Positions 21,485 through 26,750 of a stretch of DNA of 26,750 nucleotides are shown here, one piece after another; position 1 is the first letter of the stretch; every line of letters starts with the position of its first letter. The notes below the pieces were generated by a model, which saw nothing but the letters and a program-made list of their open reading frames with translations, had not been told where the DNA came from and ran no database searches. The DNA is from a virus: the IMG/VR virus record IMGVR_UViG_3300025466_000152, positions 1 through 26,750 of that record. One strand, given 5' to 3'. The translations under genes and the position numbers were made by a program.

Positions 21485-21836
21485 ATGGCAATTACTACTA
21501 CATCTGGTTTGCCTGCACCGGTACAGCAAAGCTTTAGCTATAAACTGTTATCGGTTCCAGTGCCAAACATGATTCACAAAATCCCGGCTATGCTTAAGCA
21601 AATGCCGAGAAATGGTGGTACAACTCTACGTATGCGTAGATATAACCCACTTGCAACCGCAATGGTTCCATTAGGAAACACTGGCGTTACTCCTCCAGCA
21701 CAAAATCTAACTGCTGTGGATATCGATGCTAAGATTTCTTTTTACGGTTTTATACAAGGTGCCGTAAATCTGATTTTGTCATTAAGACCTATGTCATACT
21801 CAATGAGCAAGTGACATTGCAAAATCAGGATCCCGT
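21485..21836 (+). CDS. Major capsid protein, exon 1 (with internal frame break)
   Basis: AAAGGA precedes ATG 21485. The N-terminal part (MAITTTSGLPAPVQQSFSYK, RNGGTTLRMRRYNPLATA, VPLGNTGVTPPAQ) fits the N4-gp56-like major capsid family. The frame is conserved to ISFYG (ends 21748). The next recognisable segment, TYVILNEQVTLQNQDPV (21787-21836), is in the -1 frame, so 38 bases intervene and direct reading stops at 21814. The exon ends on the T of CCCGT, the expected U of a group I 5' splice site. With the 38 bases removed, exons 1-3 total 948 bases, or 315 residues. Confidence 0.85.
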
Positions 21837-21921
21837 TAAGGTAAAAGCGGGATTAAAACCTGCCCTAATTGACTTGGAAGCCTAAGGCAAAAGCTATGGT
21901 GACAAGGGCCAAGGAAAACGA

Positions 21922-22449
21922 TTAAGAATTACGCATAGGATGAAGATGAAATCGAGAATTAAGCTTACGAATCTCCTCAAAACAGAGCTGGCGAGCATCC
22001 AGACTTTCTTTGGAAAGTTTGTTGGATCCCAGTTTTGCTGTGTAGGTCTTTCTGAATCTTATCATGATTTCGCACTGTCTTCTTTTGATAGTGAGATACG
22101 GAAGAATTTGTTCGCACAGATCAAGGAGTCTATCGCCAGTGGCGATCCAACTGAAAACTTCTCGGGTGAAAGCTTTAGTAGAAGTACTGCGAGTAGCAGC
22201 AGAATTAGTTCCACTGAAGGTTTGATTCAGCCAATCGATGAGGACATGATCCGTATTATCGATCTTAAGAAGTCCGCGGTAATGCTCAGTTACATATCCA
22301 TCTCCAGATTTTTTGGGAATGAGACCAATGTAAAAGCATCCTTCTCCATCCACAATACCAGCCATGTAAGCCAGATCAACTGGTTTGTAAACGGTTGGAA
22401 CGTAATCCTCAGATCGTCGATAGTATTTTCGTCGTTGTTTAATTTCCAT
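21922..22449 (-). CDS. LAGLIDADG homing endonuclease, antisense in intron 1
   Basis: 175 residues with one LAGLIDADG motif, LAYMAGIVDGEGCFYIG (residues 26-42, catalytic acid at Glu36), so it should act as a homodimer. Later segments KIDNTDHVLIDWLNQTF, VFSWIATGDRLLDLCEQILP and YLTIKRRQCEIMIRF are usual for this family. AGAGG lies six bases before the ATG. It is transcribed against the capsid gene from its own promoter, so it is not made from the intron RNA. It should cut intronless capsid genes. Confidence 0.92.
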   Translation of the reverse strand: MEIKQRRKYYRRSEDYVPTVYKPVDLAYMAGIVDGEGCFYIGLIPKKSGDGYVTEHYRGLLKIDNTDHVLIDWLNQTFSGTNSAATRSTSTKAFTREVFSWIATGDRLLDLCEQILPYLTIKRRQCEIMIRFRKTYTAKLGSNKLSKESLDARQLCFEEIRKLNSRFHLHPMRNS

Positions 22450-22485
22450 AGAATCCTCTGTTATTTGAAGCAGATATACTATTTA

Positions 22486-22514
22486 ATTATACACGAAGCA
22501 AAACTATTTGTCCA
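22486..22514 (-). promoter_or_regulatory. Promoter of the antisense endonuclease
   Basis: On the minus strand TGGACA (22514-22509), 17 bases, TATAAT (22491-22486), preceded by TGTG as an extended -10. The -35 lies within the conserved ribozyme core sequence CAGGCTGAAC region. The transcript would start about 30 bases before the endonuclease ATG. Confidence 0.75.
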
Positions 22515-22655
22515 GGCTGAACGACTTAGCGGGCGGGGCTCATCAACCTTACGATGGGCATGCGAAAGTCTGAACTCATATCGAAAGTATGAGAGAGAGA
22601 TCCGAAGAGGTTTCTCCGCCAAATGTAAAAGTTTGGTCATAAAAGTAACAGAGTG

Positions 22656-23124
22656 TTTAAACGAATGTGCAGCACGTCTTGGCGTGTCACTTCGTCAAAC
22701 TGAAGATCAGCTTACTCGTGATATGCTTGCAGGAACTGCAGCATTCATTAACTGTACTGCTGGTGTGAATGGTGATAACCCAACTGAACTTACTCGTTCA
22801 GATGTTGATGATGTGGTTCGTGCGTTACTTGGTAACAATGCGTACACCATTCTTGATAACATCGAAGGTGATGATAAGTTCGGTACTGCTCCGGTTCGTG
22901 ATGCATACTTTGCGTTATGTCATACTGACTTAACTAAAGATATGGACAACGTTACTGGGTTCATTCAAAAGAACCAATATCCGTCACCAATGAATGCGTT
23001 GCGTTCAGAGTGGGGTGCGATTGGAAACTTACGTTTCTTGATTTCATCTATTGGTTCACAAAGTTTGAATGCATCTTCTCTTGGCGCGAATGTGTACAAC
23101 ATATTCTGCGTTGGTATGGAGGCT
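22656..23124 (+). CDS. Major capsid protein, exon 2
   Basis: Continues LNECAARLGVSLRQTEDQLT, FINCTAGVNGDNPTELTRSD, LLGNNAYTILDNIEGDDKFG, APVRDAYFALCHTDLTKDMD and QYPSPMNALRSEWGAIGNLR, ending NVYNIFCVGMEA. This is the main body of the capsid protein and is strongly typical of the N4-gp56-like family. Both ends sit on group I splice sites. A long frame starting in the intron at 21940 runs into it by chance and would be mis-called as a separate protein. Confidence 0.92.
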
Positions 23125-23325
23125 AAAGTGTTAGGTCTCCTTAAATTTCTTCTGATTGACTTGGAAGTCCTACGGGATCACAAGGGGCAAGCGAAAGCAG
23201 CCTGAACGACTAAGTGAAGAAACGTCGAAAGACGAAGCGATAGTCTGGACTCTATGGTAACATAGAGAGGAATCTCCGAAGAGGGAATCCCGCCTGGAAA
23301 CAGGTCATAAAAGTAACAGAATTCG
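23125..23325 (+). ncRNA. Group I intron 2 in capsid gene (endonuclease-free)
   Basis: 201 bases. P1: exon GGAGGCT pairs with GGTCTCC at 23134-23140, with a U-G wobble at the splice site. Core: GCCTGAACGACTAAG, P8 GTCGAAAGAC, R side GATAGTCTG (P7 GACT/AGTC), P9 CTCTATG-GTAA-CATAGAG. It ends GTCATAAAAGTAACAGAATTCG with terminal G. Splicing joins GTGMEA to YACVEQDGYS in frame. It shares its core and 3' end with intron 1 but has no protein gene. Confidence 0.88.
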
Positions 23326-23490
23326 TACGCCTGTGTAGAGCAAGATGGTTATTCAGCTCAGTTCATATATCGTCCGCCTATTTATGATGGACCGTTAGCA
23401 TTGAATGCTTCAGTCGGTTATAAATTTGCAGAAGTTCCTCGAATCTTAAATGATTTGTGGGTTCTGAACCTTCGTTGTACTTTGGCTTAG
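23326..23490 (+). CDS. Major capsid protein, exon 3
   Basis: YACVEQDGYSAQFIYRPPIY, LALNASVGYKFAEVPRILND and WVLNLRCTLA end the capsid protein, 54 residues and a TAG. There is no ribosome site or start codon of its own; the segment makes sense only after removal of intron 2. Confidence 0.9.
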   Translation, partial: YACVEQDGYSAQFIYRPPIYDGPLALNASVGYKFAEVPRILNDLWVLNLRCTLA

Positions 23491-23499
23491 GGAGATACT

Positions 23500-24729
23500 A
23501 TGGACAATACTACAATAATTGGACAAGGTTATTTCACCGCGTCTTCAATTGGATTGGCTAATCCTGATCCAGGTAATGCTGAAGTAGGACAATCTAATCC
23601 TGCATATATTCAGATTCCGTCTAATGCTGACTGGATGACAGTGCGCAACTGGACTCAATTTGGTACTGCAGGAACTGATGCTGCATATTTGAATGGTACT
23701 GCAAATGCGTTTGTTGGTGTAGAATTCTTCTGGCAAAGAGGAATGGCTGCCGGCTCTGCAATCTGCAAATATTATACTAATACTGCTGCAGTTATTACTG
23801 GCGACACTATCATTTCTGGTGGTTTCACACTGTATGATCCAAGCGGACAATCAGTTGGTGCTCAACCATTACTTGGTAGCCCTGTAACAATCTCTGCTGT
23901 AACAAACGCTACGCGCCCGGCAGTGACTTGTTCTTCAACTGCTGGCCTTTCAGTAGGTACTGTAGTGAGATTGAGCTCGACAGCACAAACTGACGTTAAC
24001 GGCGTAGATATGGTTGTTGGTACCGTAACTAATGGAACTACGTTCACATTGCTTACTTCTACTAACGCTCTTGCTACAGCTCCAGGCGCTATTGGTGGTG
24101 CTGGTTCATTCCGTATCGTGTATAATGGCAACTCAGCGTTGTTCTATCCGCGTCTACGCTATGTAACTAACATTACTCAAGCGACTAATGCACAAGTAAG
24201 TACTTCTATTGCTCACGGCTTGACTCCTGGTCAAGAATTGCGCTTTAAGATACCTACTACTTCTGGCATGACGCAGTTGAATCCTCAACTTAACAATAAC
24301 TATTTCCCGCAAAGCTCAAGCGTTGCAGCGATAGTACAATCTGTGGTTGATGATTATAACTTCACTATCAACATCAATACTACTGGTTACACAGCATTTA
24401 CTTGGCCAACTATTGCTCAAGAGCCTACTGATTTCCCAACCGTAACTCCATTCGGTGAAGATACAGCTACAGCACTTGCAAGCAATACAGCACAAGTTCC
24501 TACAATTGCTGGCGTGCAGATCTACAATACTAACACTGGCATTCTTGCTGACTCAACCGTTAATACCGGTTATCTTGGCATGATTCTTGGTGCTGGTGGG
24601 ATTGGTACCATTGCTTCTTCTAATGCAATTCTCGGGCCATCTGGTTCTATTGCTTGGACTGCAGGTAATGCTCCAACCGGTGACCTCATGTATTGGGTTG
24701 CAGGTAAATCAACCTATGGCGGATTGTAA
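23500..24729 (+). CDS. Virion structural protein with FCCH-like repeats (409 aa)
   Basis: GGGAGATACT precedes the ATG, nine bases after the capsid stop. The N-terminal ~130 residues are beta-rich (SNADWMTVRNWTQFGTAG, FFWQRGMAAGSAICKYYT). Two small beta domains follow, VTISAVTNATRPAVTCSSTA and VTNITQATNAQVSTSIAHGL, of the FCCH-like type (ITxATNAxVtT...HGl..G..v). The end is Gly/Ala-rich. Likely a head decoration or head-tail protein; it shares its FCCH-like domain and following segment with the 121-residue protein at 25210. Confidence 0.8.
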   Translation: MDNTTIIGQGYFTASSIGLANPDPGNAEVGQSNPAYIQIPSNADWMTVRNWTQFGTAGTDAAYLNGTANAFVGVEFFWQRGMAAGSAICKYYTNTAAVITGDTIISGGFTLYDPSGQSVGAQPLLGSPVTISAVTNATRPAVTCSSTAGLSVGTVVRLSSTAQTDVNGVDMVVGTVTNGTTFTLLTSTNALATAPGAIGGAGSFRIVYNGNSALFYPRLRYVTNITQATNAQVSTSIAHGLTPGQELRFKIPTTSGMTQLNPQLNNNYFPQSSSVAAIVQSVVDDYNFTININTTGYTAFTWPTIAQEPTDFPTVTPFGEDTATALASNTAQVPTIAGVQIYNTNTGILADSTVNTGYLGMILGAGGIGTIASSNAILGPSGSIAWTAGNAPTGDLMYWVAGKSTYGGL

Positions 24730-24745
24730 AATCTGATATAGTAGT

Positions 24746-24770
24746 GGGTGCTATCTAGCGGGTAGCACCC
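24746..24770 (+). other. Stable stem-loop without U tract
   Basis: GGGTGCTA (24746-24753) pairs perfectly with TAGCACCC (24763-24770). No T run follows, so it is probably an mRNA stability or processing element rather than a terminator. Confidence 0.5.
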
Positions 24771-24792
24771 CGCTCATAAAGAAAGGAAAACA

Positions 24793-25200
24793 ATGGCTCA
24801 AATAGAAAAACGTGAATTCACAAAAGAAGAAAAAGAACAACGAGATAAAATCAAATCTCAGTTAGAATTCCAACGCAAAAAAGATCGTGAGATGGTTCGT
24901 GGTATTTTCAGATTCCATGAAGTTCCAGGCGGCCAAATGGAATTCCCTTTCAAGAAATATAAAGGCGATCCATTAGAGACATTTAAAATGAATGATGGTG
25001 AAGTTTATACCATTCCATTAGGCGTAGCTAAGCATCTTAATACTAATTGCTGGTATCCCTCTTATACATTTAAGAATGATGAAGCAGGCAGGCCAAGCGT
25101 GAGTGTTGCTGAGAAGATTCGTCGCTGCAGCTTCCAAAGCTTAGAGTTTGTGGATATTGAAGGATTAGAAAATAATCCTAAATCTGCACTGCCATCATAA
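24793..25200 (+). CDS. Hypothetical late structural-region protein (135 aa)
   Basis: AAAGGA precedes the ATG. The N terminus is a charged helix (KEEKEQRDKIKSQLEFQRKK); the middle has KYKGDPLETFKMNDGEVYTI and PLGVAKHLNTNCWYPSYTF; the C terminus has CSFQSLEFVDIEG. No named family comes to mind. Its position between capsid-associated genes makes a virion or assembly role likely. Confidence 0.75.
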   Translation: MAQIEKREFTKEEKEQRDKIKSQLEFQRKKDREMVRGIFRFHEVPGGQMEFPFKKYKGDPLETFKMNDGEVYTIPLGVAKHLNTNCWYPSYTFKNDEAGRPSVSVAEKIRRCSFQSLEFVDIEGLENNPKSALPS

Positions 25201-25209
25201 GGATGCATC

Positions 25210-25575
25210 ATGTCATATCAAGCCCAGAAGTTTCACGTTTATCAACCAGCAATGAGGATCATTTCGAACATAACGAATGCTAATCCTGCAGTAGTGACTA
25301 CTACATTTGCGCATCAATATTTGACGGGAACCATTGTGAGATTAAATTTTCCACCTGGCTATGGCATGGAGCAAGCAAATCAATTGACAGGGGAGATAGT
25401 AGTAACTTCGCCTACTACCTTCTCTATCAATATTGATACGACAACATTTGATCCTTTTATGACTCCTGCTACATTTCCTGATAATACTCAATATCCTCAA
25501 GTGGTTCCTATTGGTGAGAATGGATTAACATTAAAAGCTGCTACCGTAAATTCACTTCCCTATAGTGCAACTTAA
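25210..25575 (+). CDS. Small FCCH-like domain virion protein (121 aa)
   Basis: AAGGA precedes the ATG. The whole protein is one FCCH-like beta domain: RIISNITNANPAVVTTTFAH, GTIVRLNFPPGYGMEQANQL, then TTFSINIDTTTFDPF and PQVVPIGENGLTLKAATVNS. The last two parallel FTININTTGYTAF and TVTPFGEDTATALASNT in the 409-residue protein at 23500, so the genes share a domain by duplication. Probably a capsid decoration or tail-side component. Confidence 0.78.
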   Translation: MSYQAQKFHVYQPAMRIISNITNANPAVVTTTFAHQYLTGTIVRLNFPPGYGMEQANQLTGEIVVTSPTTFSINIDTTTFDPFMTPATFPDNTQYPQVVPIGENGLTLKAATVNSLPYSAT

Positions 25576-25611
25576 AGGTAAGATGATTCTGAAATAATCA
25601 AGGAGATTAGT

Positions 25612-26715
25612 ATGCCAATAAGTCCCGCGGATTCTACCTTAACGGCGATCCAAACTAAGGTTCGTCGACTTACTCGTAGTCCATCAGTCAATCAATTATC
25701 TGATGGTGATCTGAATCAATATATTAATACGTTTATTACGTATGATTTTCCTGAACATTTACGACTGTTCAATTTAAGAACAACTTTTACGTTCTATACT
25801 CAGCCCTATGTGGACGCTTATCCTACTAACCTATCTCCAATTTCCGATGAAGAGATTATTTATCCTCTACAGAATTTTGATAATCTTTATCTCACTATTC
25901 ATCCTCCTATTTATATAGCAGGTTATCAGGGCCTCTATCTTGAATCTCGAGAACAATTCTTTGGCATATATCCTAAGCTCAATTTCATCAACTCAATTGG
26001 TGTAACCGGCGATGGAATGACCACCTCATTTTCAGGTGTTATTAATACTCAGCAAGCAACCACGCAAGCAGGATTACAACAAACAACTGTCATTCTACAA
26101 AATCAAGTTCTATTCTCTTCTATTGATAGCAATTTTAATGGTTTAGGACTGATTGATTATCCTCTTTATCCAACCTATCAACAGCCAAATATGGGCTGCT
26201 TAGGTCTTCCCGGACAACCGCCAGAAAATCTTGAAGCGTTTGAATATGGCTTTATAAATTATGTTACCGGTGAATTTACTATTAATTTTCCCGTAGCTCC
26301 TGGAGCAGGCGAGCAAATAAACTATCAAGTCGTCCCAGTTCAGCCAGCATTGCCACAAACAATGTGCTACTATGATTCAACAATTCTATTGCGGCCAGTT
26401 CCTGATCAAGTTTATCGTGTGCAAATGGAAGTCTATGCAAGACCAACATATCTTTTAGAGACAAATCAATCACCACAACTTGAAGAATGGTGGCAGTACA
26501 TAGCTTATGGCGCCGCAAAAAAGGTTCTTGAAGATCGTATGGACATGGATACTGTTCAATTGATAATGCCAGAGTTTAAGAAACAGGAAAATTTGATACT
26601 CAGAAGAACAATTGTAGAAATGACTTCACAACGTGCTTCGACTATCTATACCCAAGACAATGGTGCCGCTGGTGCTTATGGTCCTGGGTGGTTTTCAGGC
26701 GGAGGCACTTTCTAA
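25612..26715 (+). CDS. Head-tail connector-like protein (367 aa)
   Basis: AAGGAG precedes the ATG. The N-terminal helices IQTKVRRLTRSPSVNQLSDG and LNQYINTFITYDFPEHLRLF resemble the adaptor proteins that dock on the portal. The middle is beta-rich with a Tyr/Pro-rich stretch, and PQLEEWWQYIAYGAAKKVLE with a long helix follows near 295-335. Together this is the layout of P22-like adaptor or stopper proteins in this position. Assignment by pattern and gene order; the remaining 35 bases of the window hold a TTGACA (26725-26730) that could be a -35, but no gene. Confidence 0.65.
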   Translation: MPISPADSTLTAIQTKVRRLTRSPSVNQLSDGDLNQYINTFITYDFPEHLRLFNLRTTFTFYTQPYVDAYPTNLSPISDEEIIYPLQNFDNLYLTIHPPIYIAGYQGLYLESREQFFGIYPKLNFINSIGVTGDGMTTSFSGVINTQQATTQAGLQQTTVILQNQVLFSSIDSNFNGLGLIDYPLYPTYQQPNMGCLGLPGQPPENLEAFEYGFINYVTGEFTINFPVAPGAGEQINYQVVPVQPALPQTMCYYDSTILLRPVPDQVYRVQMEVYARPTYLLETNQSPQLEEWWQYIAYGAAKKVLEDRMDMDTVQLIMPEFKKQENLILRRTIVEMTSQRASTIYTQDNGAAGAYGPGWFSGGGTF

Positions 26716-26750
26716 CGAATATTTTTGACATTCGGCCCAACGTGGAATAC

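Larger units (their letters stand above)
21837..22655 (+). ncRNA. Group I intron 1 in capsid gene
   Basis: 819 bases. P1: exon ATCCCGT pairs with GCGGGAT at 21848-21854, with the required U-G wobble at the splice site. The 3' end is ...AACAGAGTG with a terminal G, and joining gives GT|T TTA AAC, which restores QDPV-LNECAARLG. Core: CAGGCTGAACGACTT with AAGTC downstream as P7, then P9-like ATA/TAT hairpin and GGTCATAAAAGTAACAG. A LAGLIDADG gene is inserted in the P6 region on the opposite strand. Confidence 0.88.

Noticed and set aside
21733-21814. Classical -1 frameshift signal in capsid exon 1
   Set aside because: The T run gives T-TTT-TAC, which is not a proper X-XXY-YYZ heptamer, and shifting there would lose the conserved YG.
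21940-23205. 421-codon rightward frame across intron 1, capsid exon 2 and the start of intron 2
   Set aside because: Its first ~240 residues are the reverse strand of the LAGLIDADG gene plus ribozyme core. Only the exon 2 part is real protein. Open by chance because intron 1 length is a multiple of three.
1-26750. Integrase, excisionase or att site
   Set aside because: No tyrosine or serine recombinase motif seen in any frame of the window, so a temperate lifestyle cannot be shown from it.

Overview
The window is a stretch of a tailed double-stranded DNA bacteriophage or prophage genome with a P22-like head-assembly module. The evidence is the set of terminase large and small subunit candidates, P22-type portal, scaffold, major capsid protein, connector-like protein, M15 endolysin and trimeric tail fibres. 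The DNA looks AT-rich, stop codons are standard, and most genes have AGGAG-type ribosome binding sites. No integrase, tRNA, rRNA or CRISPR array was seen. Three secreted proteins have signal peptides ending in an Ala-Met step, a style I associate with Dependentiae (TM6/Babeliae). That host guess is inference only.

Layout. 1-3045 (+): two fibre genes (a YadA-like repeat shaft with an S74 chaperone, and a C1q-like tip) and a small membrane protein. 3046-6512 (-): a leftward early operon ending in two terminators. It holds three tandem mini zinc-finger genes, an ERF-family annealing protein, a free-standing HNH endonuclease and a run of tiny membrane or lipid-anchored proteins. 6513-8558: two look-alike control regions, each with a small Cro-like HTH gene pointing right and genes pointing left, and each with a 5-4-5 palindrome over a -35 box. 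8559-13684 (+): a structured leader, a winged-helix replication-type protein, RusA resolvase, a small-terminase candidate and the large terminase. 13787-15722 (+): small accessory genes, including DUF551-like paralogues, one of them between 16-bp direct repeats. 15778-26715 (+): portal, small basic proteins, scaffold, a secreted membrane protein, endolysin, major capsid protein and further virion genes.

The most unusual aspect is the load of selfish elements in essential genes. The large terminase carries an intein exactly at a catalytic nuclease motif, and an intact HNH endonuclease is written inside the intein in a different reading frame while the intein frame stays open. The major capsid gene is split into three exons by two related group I introns. 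The first carries a LAGLIDADG endonuclease on the opposite strand with its own promoter. The second is a small endonuclease-free relative. The first capsid exon also has an unexplained 38-nt frame break between two conserved segments. A free-standing HNH gene follows the ERF gene.

How the genes work together (inference): the HTH/operator modules control the leftward early operon (recombination and host-facing small proteins) and rightward replication. RusA resolves branched DNA before terminase packages it through the portal. The scaffold shapes the capsid, the connector-like protein joins head and tail, the fibres bind the host, and the M15 peptidase lyses the cell.
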